Position numbers and translations under genes: made by a program. DNA of 64,000 nt from Arenicola marina (Eukaryota > Annelida > Polychaeta > Arenicolidae): assembly GCA_964019135.1 (NCBI GenBank), contig OZ025263.1:35194133-35258132 (forward strand), written 5' to 3'. The notes beneath the pieces are model-generated. The model was not told the origin of the DNA. It saw only the letters and a program-made list of their open reading frames with translations, and made no database searches. The first letter of the stretch is position 1. Each line of letters opens with the position of its first letter. Below are positions 1 to 12,203 of this stretch, piece after piece.

Positions 1-990
1 CCATTTTGGGCTGATGTTTTTAATTCCTGGTACTGCTACCGGCAAGTGAGCAAGGATATTGAGATCACCCGTAATGTGTTGGAGTATCCTTTGTGGAATA
101 CTTATTTTATGACTAATGAAAATGTTACATGTAGAAAGACCGAATTTATCAAGAAAGGTATAGTTTTTGCTAATGATGTTATTAACGAACAAGGGGAGTT
201 CATGGGCTGGAATGATTTTTGCATAAAGTTTGATATCCGCATAAATTTTGCGGATTTCTACGGGCTGATCCATTCTATTCCCAGAGAATGGAAATATGAA
301 ATGTTAAGAGGAGGTATAAAGCTAAAATCAGTTGTTTGTAAATTTACGAATCATATAAAGCAGATGAAGCGTGTGTGCAACGAAACTTATAAAACATTAG
401 TTAAATCACTGACATACGGGCGGAATAATGAGCGTAAATGGTCAGATATTTTAGGTGTACAAATAGAAAGGAATACATGGAAAACATTATATAAATTACC
501 GGTGAACGCCACTACGGATGAGAGAACGAGAAGTTTTCAGTTTATGATTTTACACAGAACAACCGTAACGAATAAGTTCTTATACATGAGTAAAATAGTT
601 AACTCTGATATGTGTGGCTTTTGCGGTAACGAGTGTGAGACGATAGAACATCTATTTTATTATTGTCAACCAGTGAAGTCATTATGGTCAGAATTTATAG
701 CTTTGTTTAGAAATCTCACTGAAGAAGACATTGGCACATTCATTTCGGCTCAGACTGTGATGTTAGGAGTGACAACCGCGCCGTTTTCTCGCCTGCTTAA
801 CCATATAATTATCATTGGAAAAAAATATATCTATCAGTGTAAATGGGCTCAGGTTACCCCTGTTCTCTGTGGCTTGATAAATTGTATTAAATATTATTAC
901 GATATAGAAAAATTTGGAATAACAGAACAATACCGTAGCGAGACAATATTTCTAAGAAAATGGAAACCGGTCATCCCTCTTCTAGCATGA
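1..990 (+). CDS. LINE ORF2 C-terminal part (zinc-knuckle region), partial
   Basis: The frame is open from base 1 (PFWADVFNSWY...) to a TGA at 988-990, 329 codons, with no internal stop. The visible part lies downstream of the reverse transcriptase core. It includes a Cys/His knuckle of the form MCGFCGNECETIEHLFYYC, i.e. CxxC...ExxxHLFxxC, which is the zinc-binding region (zf-RVT type) found after the reverse transcriptase domain in L1/Tx1, CR1 and jockey-group LINEs. An upstream PFW..V...W segment is also usual in Tx1/L1 proteins. A GTG at 46 is not a real start, because the frame continues through the window edge. The product would take part in target-primed reverse transcription of the element. 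I am confident about the LINE and less so about the clade. Confidence 0.8.
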   Translation, partial: PFWADVFNSWYCYRQVSKDIEITRNVLEYPLWNTYFMTNENVTCRKTEFIKKGIVFANDVINEQGEFMGWNDFCIKFDIRINFADFYGLIHSIPREWKYEMLRGGIKLKSVVCKFTNHIKQMKRVCNETYKTLVKSLTYGRNNERKWSDILGVQIERNTWKTLYKLPVNATTDERTRSFQFMILHRTTVTNKFLYMSKIVNSDMCGFCGNECETIEHLFYYCQPVKSLWSEFIALFRNLTEEDIGTFISAQTVMLGVTTAPFSRLLNHIIIIGKKYIYQCKWAQVTPVLCGLINCIKYYYDIEKFGITEQYRSETIFLRKWKPVIPLLA

Positions 991-1104
991 TCCCTATCTT
1001 GCACAGTTGTATATTCTTAACAATATAACATATATTCTGTCTGTCTAATGTCACAACTTGCTGTACGATTATGGAAATAAAAAAAATATAAAAAAAAAAA
1101 AAGA
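1..1104 (+). mobile_element. 3' end of a Tx1/L1-like LINE retrotransposon
   Basis: The element is cut by the left edge of the window. It consists of the C-terminal part of an ORF2-type reading frame ending at 990, a short 3' UTR (991-1075), an AATAAA signal at 1076-1081 and an A-rich tail to about 1104. That order is the normal 3' end of a non-LTR retrotransposon that uses a poly(A) tail. A 27-bp minisatellite starts directly after the tail. The reading frame is open over everything visible, so this copy may be young. Clade assignment rests on general resemblance of the C-terminal region to Tx1/L1-group elements and has not been tested by alignment. Confidence 0.75.
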
Positions 1105-1111
1105 AGTCATA

Positions 1112-1301
1112 GTTGCTATACCAGTTATGCGTCACCATAGTTACGCTACTATCATGCGTGACCATGGGTACGCCACTCTCATGCGTCACCATCGGTACGC
1201 TAGGATTTTACGTCACCATGGGTACTCTACGATTTTACGTTACCGTGGGTACGCCACTATCATAGGTCACCATGGGTACGATATTATCATATATCATCAA
1301 T
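1112..1301. repeat. 27-bp minisatellite, about 7 units
   Basis: Tandem 27-bp units with a core like GCGTCACCATGGGTACGC lie directly after the LINE poly(A) tail. The units are diverged at several positions. 27 is a multiple of three, which explains short open frames on both strands here; they are not genes. Confidence 0.85.
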
Positions 1302-1309
1302 ACCTGGCA

Positions 1310-4300
1310 CTCTTCTCGCTATATAAATCTACTCTCGGTATATAGATCTACCTCTACTCTCGCTATATAGATCTACCTCTCCTCTCTGTATATAGATCTA
1401 CCTATCCTCTCTGTATATAGATCTACCTCTCCTCTCTGTATATAGATCTACCTCTCTTCTCTGTATATGGATCTACCTCTCCTCTCTGTACATAGATCTA
1501 CCTCTCCTCTCTGTATATAGATCTACCTCTCCTCTCTGTATATAGATCTACCTCTCCTCTCTGTATATAGATCTACCTCTCCTCTCTGTATATAGATCTA
1601 CCTCTCCTCTCGCTATATAGATCTACCTCTCCTCTCTGTATATAGATCTACCTCTCCTCTCGCTATATAGATCTACCTCTCCTCTCTGTATATATATCTA
1701 CCCCTCCTCTCTGTATATAGATCTACCTCTCCTCTCTGTATATAGATCTACCTCTCCTCCCTGTATATAGATCTACCTCTCCTCTCTGTATCTAGATCTA
1801 CCTCTCCTCTCTGTATATAGATCTACCTCTCCTCTCTGTATATAAATCTACGTCTCCTCTCTGTATATAGATCTACCTCTCCTCTCTGTATATAGATCTA
1901 CCTCTCCTCTCGCTATATAGATCTACCTCTCCTCTCGCTATATAGATCTACCTCTCCTCTCTGTATATAGATCTACCTCTCCTCTCTGTATATGGATCTA
2001 CCTCTCCTCTCTGTATATAGATCTACCTCTCCTCTCTGTATATAGATCTACCTCTCCTCTCTGTATATAGATCTACCTCTCCTCTCTGTATATAGATCTA
2101 CCTCTCCTCTCTGTATATAGATCTACCTCTCCTCTCTGTATATAGATCTACCGGTCTTCTCGCTATATAGATCTACCTCTCCTCTCTGTATATAGATCTA
2201 CCTCGCCTCTCTGTATATAGATCTACCTCTCCTTTCTGTATATAGATCTACCTCTCCTCTCTGTATATAGATCTACCTCTCCTCTCGCTATATAGAGCTA
2301 CCTCTCCTCTCGCTATATAGATCTACCTCTCCTCTCTGTATATAGATCTACCTCTCCTCTCTGTATATGGATCTACCTCTCCTCTCTGTATATAGATCTA
2401 CCTCTCCTCTCTGTATATAGATCTACCTCTCCTCTCTGTATATAGATCTACCTCTCCTCTCTGTATATAGATCTACCTCTCCTCTCTGTATATAGATCTA
2501 CCGGTCTTCTCGCTATATAGATCTACCTCTCCTCTCTGTATATAGATCTACCTCTCCTCTCTGTATATGGATCTACCTCTCCTCTCTGTATATAGATCTA
2601 CCTCTCCTCTCTGTATATAGATCTACCTCTCCTCTCTGTATATAGATCTACCTCTCCTCTCTGTATATAGATCTACCTCTCCTCTCTGTATATAAATCTA
2701 CGTCTCCTCTCTGTATATAGATCTACCTCTCCTCTCGCTATATAGATCTACCTCTCCTCTCGCTATATAGATCTACCTCTCCTCTCGCTATATAGATCTA
2801 CCTCTCCTCTCTGTATATAGATCTACCTCTCCTCTCTGTATATGGATCTACCTCTCCTCTCTGTACATAGATCTACCTCTCCTCTCTGTATATAGATCTA
2901 CCTCTCCTCTCTGTATATAGATCTACCTCTCCTCTCTGTATATAGATCTACCTCTCCTCTCTGTATATAGATCTACCTCTCCTCTCTGTATATAGATCTA
3001 CCGGTCTTCTCGCTATATAGATCTACCTCTCCTCTCTGTATATAGATCTACCTCGCCTCTCTGTATATGGATCTACCTCTCCTCTCTGTATATAGATCTA
3101 CCTCTCCTCTCTGTATATAGATCTACCTCTCCTCTCTGTATATAGATCTACCTCTCCTCTCGCTATATAGATCTACCTCTCCTCTCGCTATATAGATCTA
3201 CCTCTCCTCTCTGTATATAGATCTACCTCTCCTCTCTGTATATGGATCTACCTCTCCTCTCTGTATATAGATCTACCTCTCCTCCCTGTATATAGATCTA
3301 CCTCTCCTCTCTGTATATAGATCTACCTCTCCTCTCTGTATATAGATCTACCTCTCCTCTCTGTATATAGATCTACCTCTCCTCTCTGTATATAGATCTA
3401 CCGGTCTTCTCGCTATATAGATCTACCGCTCCTCTCTGTATATAGATCTATCTCTCCTCTCTGTATATGGATCTACCTCTCCTCTCTGTATATAGATCTA
3501 CCTCTCCTCTCTGTATATAGATCTACCTCTCCTCTCTGTATCTAGATCTACCTCTCCTCTCTGTATATAGATCTACCTCTCCTCTCTGTATATAAATCTA
3601 CGTCTCCTCTCTGTATATAGATCTACCTCTCCTCTCTGTATATAGATCTACCTCTCCTCTCTGTATATGGATCTACCTCTCCTCTCGCTATATAGATCTA
3701 CCTCTCCTCTCTGTATATAGATCTACCTCTCCTCTCTGTATATAGATCTACCTCTCCTCTCTGTATATAGATCTACCTCTCCTCTCTGTATATAGATCTA
3801 CCTCTCCTCTCTGTATATAGATCTACCGGTCTTCTCGCTATATAGATCTACCTCTCCTCTCTGTATATAGATCTACCTCTCCTCTCTGTATATGGATCTA
3901 CCTCTCCTCTCTGTATATAGATCTACCTCTCCTCTCTGTATATAGATCTACCTCTCCTCTCTGTATATAGATCTACCTCTCCTCTCGCTATATAGATCTA
4001 CCTCTCCTCTCGCTATATAGATCTACCTCTCCTCTTTGTATATAGATCTACCTCTCCTCTCTGTATATGGATCTACCTCTCCTCTCTGTATATAGATCTA
4101 CCTCTCCTCTCTGTATATAGATCTACCTCTCCTCTCTGTATATAGATCTACCTCTCCTCTCTGTATATAGATCTACCTCTCCTCTCTGTATATAGATCTA
4201 CCGGTCTTCTCGCTATATAGATCTACCTCTCCTCTCTGTATATAGATCTACCTCTCCTCTCTGTATATGGATCTACCTCTCCTCTCTGTATATAGATCTA

Positions 4301-6572
4301 CCTCTCCTCTCTGTATATAGATCTACCTCTCCTCTCTGTATATAGATCTACCTCTCCTCTCGCTATATAGATCTATCTGTCCTCTCGCTATATAGATCTA
4401 CCTCTCCTCTCTGTATATGGATCTACCTATCCTCTCTGTATATAGATCTACCTCTCCTCTCTGTATATAGATCTACCGCTCCTCTCGCTATATAGATCTA
4501 CCTCTCCTCTCTGTATATAGATCTACCTATCCTCTCTGTATATAGATCTACCTCTCCTCTCTGTATATAGATCTACCTCTCCTCTCGCTATATAGATCTA
4601 CCTCTCCTCTCTGTATGTAGATCTACCTCTCCTCTCGCTATATAGATCTACCTCTCCTCTCTGTATATAGATCTACCTCTCCTCTCTGTATATAGATCTA
4701 CCTCTCCTCTCTGTATATAGATCTACCTCTCCTCTCTGTATATAGATCTACCTCTCCTCTCGCTATATAGATCTACCTCTCCTCTCTGTATATAGATCTA
4801 CCTCTCCTCTCGCTATATAGATCTACCTCTCCTCTCTGTATATAGATCTACCTCTCCTCTCTGTATATAGATCTACCTCTCCTCTCTGTATATAGATCTA
4901 CCTCTCCTCTCGCTATATAGATCTACCTCTCCTCTCGGTACATAGATCTACCTCTCCTCTCTGTATATAGATCTACCTCTCTTCTCTGTATGTAGATCTA
5001 CCTCTACTCTTGCTATATAGATCTACCTCTCCTCTCTGTATATGGATCTACCTCTCCTCTCTGTATATGGATCTACCTCTCCTCTCTGTATATAGATCTA
5101 CCTATCCTCTCTGTATATGGATCTACCTCTCCTCTCTGTATATAGATCTACCTCTCCTCTCTGTATATGGATCTACCTCTCCTCTCTGTATATGGATCTA
5201 CCTCTCCTCTCTGTATATGGATCTACCTCTCCTCTCTGTATATGGATCTACCTCTCCTCTCTGTATATAGATCTACCTCTCCTCTCTGTATATAGATCTA
5301 CCTCTCCTCTCTGTATATGGATCTACCTCTCCTCTCGCTATATAGATCTACCTCTCCTCTCTGTATATAGATCTACCTATCCTCTCTGTATATGGATCTA
5401 CCTCTCCTCTCTGTATATAGATCTACCTCTCCTCTCTGTATATAGATCTACCTATCCTCTCTGTATATGGATCTACCTCTCCTCTCTGTATATAGATCTA
5501 CCTCTCCTCTCGCTATATAGATCTACCTCTCCTCTCTGTATATAGATCTACCTATCCTCTCTGTATATAGATCTACCTCTCCTCTCTGTATATAGATCTA
5601 CCTCTCCTCTCTGTATATAGATCTACCTCTCCTCTCTGTATATAGATCTACCTCTCCTCTCTGTATATAGATCTACCTCTCCTCTCTGTATATAGGTCTA
5701 CCTCTCCTCTCTGTATATAGATCTACCTATCCTCTCTGTATATAGATCTACCTCTCCTCTCTGTATATAGATCTACCTCTCCTCTCTGTATATAGATCTA
5801 TCTCTCCTCTCTGTATATAGATCTACCTCTCCTCTCTGTATATAGATCTACCTCTCCTCTCTGTATATGGATCTACCTCTCCTCTCTGTATATAGATCTA
5901 CCTCTCCTCTCTGTATATAGATCTACCTCTCCTCTCTGTATATAGATCTACCTCTCCTCTCTGTATATAGATCTACCTCTCCTCTCTGTATATAGATCTA
6001 CCTCTCCTCTCTGTATATAGATCTACCTCTCCTCTCTGTATATAGGTCTACCTCTCCTCTCTGTATATAGATCTACCTATCCTCTCTGTATATAGATCTA
6101 CCTCTCCTCTCTGTATATAGATCTACCTCTCCTCTCTGTATATAGATCTACCTCTCCTCTCTGTATATAGATCTACCTCTCCTCTCTGTATATAGATCTA
6201 CCTCTCCTCTCTGTATATAGGTCTACCTCTCCTCTCTGTATATAGATCTACCTCTCCTCTCTGTATATAGATCTACCTCTCCTCTCTGTATATAGATCTA
6301 CCTCTCCTCTCTGTATATAGATCTACCTCTCCTCTCTGTATATAGATCTACCTCTCCTCTCTGTATATAGATCTGCCTCTCCTCTCTGTATATGGATCTA
6401 CCTCTCCTCTCTGTATATAGATCTACCTCTCCTCTCTGTATATAGATCTACCTCTCCTCTCTGTATATAGATCTACCTCTCCTCTCTGTATATAGATCTA
6501 CCCTCCTCTCTGTATATAGATCTACCTCTCCTCTCTGTATATAGATCTACCCTCCTCTCGCTATATAGATGT
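1310..6572. repeat. 25-bp satellite, about 210 copies, with higher-order structure
   Basis: The unit is 25 bp and contains TATATAGATCTACC followed by a CT-rich half, so nearly every copy has a BglII site (AGATCT). The main variants are CTGTATATAG, CGCTATATAG and CTGTATATGG at one position, plus a rare CCGGTCTTCT variant at 2151, 2501, 3001, 3401, 3826 and 4201. The spacing of that marker is 14, 20, 16, 17 and 15 units, which indicates block duplication of unequal length. The array slips by one base near 6511 and ends near 6572. One strand is pyrimidine-rich. Open frames inside it (for example 5010-5545) come from the stop-free 75-bp triple unit. Confidence 0.97.
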
Positions 6573-6574
6573 AT

Positions 6575-6735
6575 AGCGGAACATCACCCTGGTGTGGAGG
6601 GGCAGAGGCTGGCTCCCCGTCATCCTGATGTGGAGAGGCCGAGGCCGGCTCCCCGTCATCCTGATGTGAAGTGGCCGAGGCTGGCTCCCAGTTACCTATG
6701 ATGTGGCGAGGCCGAGACTGGCTCCCCTGTCAACC
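6575..6735. repeat. Degenerate repeat of about 36-40 bp, 4 units
   Basis: Four imperfect units share TGATGTGG..AGGCCGAGGC..GGCTCCC. They directly follow the 25-bp satellite and are GC-rich, unlike it. Confidence 0.7.
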
Positions 6736-7488
6736 TCAGTCTATCACCTGACCCCGCCCGCCACGAGTGGAACTTTGCACCGTGATTGCGTAAAAACTGC
6801 TCCTCGCGATGTAAAACAGAAAGCCCTCTCAAGGGCGGCGCCAGGGACAAGGGGTTCACGGACCTATCATCGACGGTGCTTATCTCAGCTGGAGAGCCCT
6901 GTTGCTGGCAGCCACACCTCCGCTCAAGATGTCTTCATAGACCCCGCGCACCAATCGACGCCATGGCAGTGCTCACACTGAGCCAATGTCCTGGGCCCGT
7001 AAGTTCGAAGCCGCGGGGGCCAAATATTTCACCCGGCTTCATTAATGTCCTATTCTAGAACGAAATATTTTGCCCCTGGCGTTTTGAATCTACGGACCCG
7101 TTGCAGGGTGCTGACAGAGGACATCACTCCTCGCAACTGACCTCCCTGGTTACTTAGCTCCACGGGACCCCCTACCCGGACAGTTGGGACCCGCCTCCCG
7201 CAAGGTGTAGCCCTCCGACCCCCCCCCCCCCCCCGTCATACAGTAATCCGCTTTGTTTAAAGGTATGAACTTCTAATTGAAAGTATGCCGAGGTTACGTG
7301 TCGCGACGTGTGGGACACTCGACCGCTTGCTTTCTATATCAGGGTCTGCATGCGGCCACGTCGTCGCTCATGCCGTGCAAGGGGCTGCCCGGCAACCAGC
7401 GGCCCACTCTGGGACAGTGACTGCCGCACTGACGGGCCATGTGCCCACCGTGCAGGCCAAGCGTGGTCCGTCTGGCACCAGATACGCT
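6736..7488. other. Unique GC-rich stretch, no gene recognised
   Basis: About 750 bp of non-repetitive sequence with a C-run near 7219-7233. Short open frames (60-90 codons) overlap on both strands, without a splice context or a recognisable motif. I see no gene here. Confidence 0.5.
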
Positions 7489-8440
7489 ACCCCAGTATGA
7501 CGTCATATCAGTGATCCGCCACACCATTATGACGTGATATCAGTGATCCGCTACCCCAGTATGACGTGATATCAGTGATCCGCTACCCCAGTACGACGTA
7601 ATATCAGTGATCCGCTACCCCAGTACGACGTAATATCAGTGATCCGCTACCCCAGTACGACGTAATATCAGTGATCCGCTACCCCAGTATGACGTCATAT
7701 CAGTGATCCGCTACCCCATTATGACGTAGTATCAGTGATCCGCTACCCCATTATGGCGTAATATCAGTGATCCGCTACCCCAGTATGACGTCATATCAGT
7801 GATCCGCTACCCCAGTATGACGTGATATCAGTGATCCGCTACCCCAGTATGACGTGATATCAGTGATCCGCTACCCCAGTACGACGTAATATCAGTGATC
7901 CGCTACCCCAGTACGACGTAATATCAGTGATCCGCTACCCCAGTATGACGTCATATCAGTGATCCGCTACCCCATTATGACGTAGTATCAGTGATCCGCT
8001 ACCCCATTATGGCGTAATATCAGTGATCCGCTACCCCAGTATGACGTCATATCAGTGATCCGCTACCCCATTATGACGTAATATCAGTGATCCACTACCC
8101 CAGTTTGACGTCATGTCAATAATCCGCTAACCCAGTATGACGTGATATCAGTGATCCGCTATCCCAGTATGATGTCATATCAGTGATCCGCTACCCCAGT
8201 ATGACGTCATATCAGTGATCCGCTATCCCAGTATGACGTGATATCAGTGATCCGCTAACCCAGTATGATGTCATATCAGTGATCTGCTACCCCATTATGG
8301 CGTAATATCAGTGATCCGCTAACCCAGTATGATGTCATATCAGTGATCCGCTACCCCATTATGGCGTAATATCAGTGATCCGCTAACCCAGTATGAGGTG
8401 ATCTCAGTGATCCGCTACCCCAGTATGACGTGATCTCAGT
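7489..8440. repeat. 32-bp minisatellite carrying CRE-like TGACGTCA sites, about 30 copies
   Basis: The 32-bp unit reads GATCCGCTACCCCAGTATGA followed by CGTCATATCAGT. At least seven units contain the perfect palindrome TGACGTCA (the CREB/ATF site); others carry TGACGTGA, CGACGTAA, TGACGTAG or TGGCGTAA at the same place. A run of variants at 7687 recurs at 7943, exactly eight units away, so the array has an eight-unit higher-order repeat in part. Binding of CREB/ATF proteins is only an inference from the motif. Confidence 0.95.
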
Positions 8441-8517
8441 GTCAGTGTCACTGTCAGTGTCACTATCACTGTCAGTGTCAGTGTCACTATCAGTGTCACT
8501 GTCAGTGTCACTTTCAC
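8436..8517. repeat. Hexamer repeat (AGTGTC/ACTGTC)
   Basis: A short run of alternating CAGTGT and CACTGT/CACTAT hexamers directly follows the 32-bp array. Because CAGTG and CACTG are reverse complements, the run can fold back on itself. Confidence 0.8.
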
Positions 8518-8670
8518 CAAGAAGTATCATAATCATCGTTCCTTTGAAGTGACCGATGCACTTGACGGATAAATAGTCACTTGAAATGTATTGAAACCAA
8601 TCAAACGTGAGGAGTTGGTTTGAAGTGAAGTTTTTACGTCACAAACGTGCTCAGTAACTTATGTTTTATG

Positions 8671-9030
8671 TTAGATGAATTGACCCTGTGAGATTATCAC
8701 ATGGGGCTCCATTGGACGGCAGTCACTTTGCATTAACTGGGTACAAATTATGTACACCAGCATATCCAGCTCGGTCATGAATAACGGACGTTTTTTTCGG
8801 CTGAAAAGCGGCACCCGACCACGGTATCCCCTCGGCCCTTTGCTATATACAGTAACGGCGTAACGTTTCGCCCCGATCATCAGACAACAGCCAGTGGTTA
8901 CAGGTATTCCCCTCCCAGCCGTGAAGTCGCCCAGATCGAACAGTGCATACGACGCTTCACTGTTTACTTCGACCGTCATACACAGGTACACGAAGATGTT
9001 TCTGGGCCCAATGTTAAAGTTGCATATCAA
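8671..9030 (-). CDS. Unrecognised 119-codon open frame
   Basis: The open frame begins at an ATG (MICNFNIGPRNIFVYL...) and ends ...VIISQGQFI. It has mixed composition without repeats, contains hydrophobic strands (IFVYLCMTVEV, DMLVYIICTQL) and a basic patch (SRKKRPLF), and is longer than nearby chance frames. I recognise no domain, no splice sites and no polyadenylation signal close by. It could be a lone exon, a decayed mobile-element fragment or chance. Confidence 0.15.
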   Translation of the reverse strand: MICNFNIGPRNIFVYLCMTVEVNSEASYALFDLGDFTAGRGIPVTTGCCLMIGAKRYAVTVYSKGPRGYRGRVPLFSRKKRPLFMTELDMLVYIICTQLMQSDCRPMEPHVIISQGQFI

Positions 9031-9280
9031 GCTGACCGTTGCAACTGGGCCCCAAAAACTTGTTATACTTCAGTGTCTAAATGGCAAGTGAAAGGTTGCT
9101 CGATGTGTCACACTATCAAGAGATGCGGAGAAACGACCATTTCATCATGATCCCCCGCCCCCGCTTTTGAGCACCTGCTGACTTTAAGGTTCAAACATTC
9201 CGCACACAGTGTCAACGGCCGCCGGCAAGGGGAAGTGGCGCTCTAGACGCTTCCGTTGTCAGGTATAGTTTGGGGCTAAG

Positions 9281-9295
9281 GCGCCCCCTGTCGGT
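9281..9295 (-). promoter_or_regulatory. CTCF-like motif
   Basis: On the minus strand this reads ACCGACAGGGGGCGC, which fits the bilaterian CTCF core (CCASNAGGGGGCGC type) at about 12 of 14 positions. A single motif of this length can occur by chance, and function is not shown. Confidence 0.2.
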
Positions 9296-10539
9296 GGGAC
9301 CGGTACACAGCATGTGTACACACGTTTACGACGTTTCACAACAGGCACAAGTTTTCACTTTGGTGCAGGGAATATTCAAGAAGTTGGATTGTTTCGGTCA
9401 TTAGCAATGTAATTGGTGCTGGATAAGGAAGGTGTTTATAGTTTGTTATGAACTTTAAAGCCTTAGGTTTGGGTTTTTATACGCAAGATCGACATTCAAA
9501 AGTGGCAAAACAGCTCGATCTGCAAATTTAACACTGAACAAAACTGAGGAACTATGGGTGGGATCTCTAAGAGCGAAGGATGATTGCCCCCTGGATTTAA
9601 CATTTGGACGTCGGAAACCAACCACACAGCAGGAAATGTCATATTAGTGAATATTTGGATATTAGAACCACGAAAGATTTGGATCTCATTATATTTTTCT
9701 TGGTAATGCAATGCAGTTTCAGCAATATCTCATATAAAGTCGATTAAAGTCAATCATTCTCAACGTTCACTACTATAACTTCATGTTTTTTCTTTCAATT
9801 TACCTAGTATGAACCCCTATGGAATTGCACTGAGACAGGTAACTGGTTTTTGGTCGTATATTCAGCACGCTTTAACTACTTGGGGTCATATCGCATCAAT
9901 GGGAGAACGAAGGGACAGTGGAGCCATGGAAGGTATGGTATGCCAGTGGGTGAATCCCAGTGTCCCAGAGCTCCATACAATTATGAGATATCCCGACAAT
10001 GATGGGACATCAATTTAAATGAACTATTGCATAGTCTGCTCACTTTACAATGGGTCACCATGTCCCCTCACAGCTCAATGAAATGCGTCAATTGAAATTT
10101 GTGTGCGACAAATGACGCAGGACGCGTACGTATCAAAATCGCTGAAAAGTCAGTGAGCTATTGGGCCATAGTGTCGTTATTTGCTACTTCATACATGTAT
10201 ATTTTTGAGGCAAGGATGTTACAATATAACCTACACAGGGAGAAGATCTGAAACGTCCGCCCTTTAAGCGTGGCAGGATTTGGAAAATGAAAAGAATATG
10301 TCCACTTCAGCGTACCTTGACACTATCTGATTATAAGTCCACCCCTATTTTCTGTTACAGCAAATAATTAAAAGCCTGAGTTAAAACAGTATATCACCTA
10401 TTATGTGTTGGAGTCGGCCTCTTGGGGCCCCACGGGGTGGAGTCCATGCCTGGCTTAGAAGTGTCTAGGCGGGGCATGACGGTGTACCGAGGCGGGCCAT
10501 GACGGTGTACCGAGTGCTCCTGGACGCGATTCCACAAAA

Positions 10540-11534
10540 AAGGCGTTAAGACCGCCGATACCAAGGCCCACCCAACAGGTCGTCAGGCGTTAGACCGCCG
10601 ATACCAAGGCCCACCCAACAGGTCGTCAGGCGTTAGATCGCCGATACCAAAGCCCACCCAACAGGTCGTCAGGCGTTAGACCGCCGATACCAAGGCCCAC
10701 ACAACAGGTCGTCAGGCGTTAGATCGCCGATACCAAGGCCCACCCAACAGGTCGTCAGGCGTTAGATCGCCGATACCAAGGCCCACCCAACAGGTCGTCA
10801 GGCGTTAGATCGCCGATACCAAGGCCCACCCAACAGGTCGTCAGGCGTTAGACCGCCGATACCAAGGCCCACGCAACAGGTCGTCAGGCGTTAGACCGCC
10901 GATACCAAGGCCCACCCAACAGGTCGTCAGGCGTTAGATCGCCGATACCAAGGCCCACCCAACAGGTCGTCAGGCGTTAGATCGCCGATACCAAGGCCCA
11001 CCCAACAGGTCGTCAGGCGTTAGATCGCCGATACCAAGGCCCACGCAACAGGTCGTCAGGCGTTAGATCGCCGATACCAAGGCCCACCCAACAGGTCGTC
11101 AGGCGTTAGATCGCCGATACCAAGGCCCACGCAACAGGTCGTCAGGCGTTAGATCGCCGATACCAAGGCCCACCCGACAGGTCGTCAGGCGTTAGATCGC
11201 CGATACCAAGGCCCACGCAACAGGTCGTCAGGCGTTAGATCGCCGATACCAAGGCCCACCCAACAGGTCGTCAGGCGTTAGACCGCCGATACCAAGGCCC
11301 ACCCAACAGGTCGTCAGGCGTTAGATCGCCGATACCAAGGCCCACCCAACAGGTCGTCAGGCGTTAGATCGCCGATACCAAGGCCCACGCAACAGGTCGT
11401 CAGGCGTTAGACCGCCGATACCAAGGCCCACCCAACAGGTCGTCAGGCGTTAGACCGCCGATACCAAGGCCCACCCAACAGGTCGTCAGGCGTTAGACCG
11501 CCGATACCAAGGCCCACCCAACAGGTCGTCAGGC
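10540..11534. repeat. 43-bp minisatellite, about 23 copies
   Basis: The 43-bp unit starts GGCGTTAGATCGCCGATACC and continues AAGGCCCACCCAACAGGTCGTCA in short. The copies are very similar. Variation is limited mainly to GAT/GAC after GTTA and CACC/CACG before CAACAG, which points to recent expansion or homogenisation. Confidence 0.95.
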
Positions 11535-12203
11535 GGTTGCTTGGGGGAGGATGACCCCCTGGAAGATTACCGTTTTAGGTTTTAAGATGAGAAGGGTTTT
11601 CCATACTATTTTGGACCTTGAGCTTATGATCAATAACATTTATAAAAAAATATTTAGATCGCCGGCTATCGTATTTCCAATGGAAGCTCTGCCACCCAGC
11701 GCCAACCATAAACAAATATTTAATTGCAGAATCATTGTTTCACCAGACGCCAGCATTTTACTCAGACGACATTGTTCTTTAGAAAATTCTTTAATAAATT
11801 AATCCGGACCAGAAATGCCCTAATCTCACCGCTATGCTTCGGACTATCTTACACAGAACATGTGGCAGCCGCCCAAGATGTCATTACATACCTACATTGC
11901 ATTAAAATTTATAAAACACGGTTAAGTTTACACCGAAATTTCAAAATTATTAAACGTGCTTCAGTGACCGATGAAGTTCACATATTACCCCCCCCCCCCT
12001 CCCCTACATTCCAAACTCAAATAAGCAATATCTTCCAATCCCGCTCCACTAGTACACATGTATTCCTTAATAGGTTTATGTGTTAAATTACAGGTATACT
12101 CTGAACCAACTATATGTGTATTACCCCATGTAATGTACTAGATTGATTTCACTTTACACGTTTTAGATGATTGTGCATTTAAAAAAAACAGATCCGCCAT
12201 CTG
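11535..12203. other. AT-rich unique stretch between two minisatellites
   Basis: About 670 bp with a C-run near 11990. Two overlapping open frames (83 and 120 codons) lack any recognisable motif. No gene is supported. Confidence 0.4.

Larger units (their letters stand above)
8518..10535. other. Unique region, no confirmed gene
   Basis: About 2 kb of ordinary-complexity sequence. It holds one 119-codon open frame on the minus strand (8671-9030), a CTCF-like motif at 9281-9295 and, near 10475-10515, two copies of a short GGCGGGSCATGACGGTGTACCGA-type repeat cut into short matches. Nothing else could be assigned. Confidence 0.4.

Noticed and set aside
10540-11534. Possible CRISPR array
   Set aside because: Units are contiguous with no unique spacers, and the window is clearly eukaryotic; this is a minisatellite.
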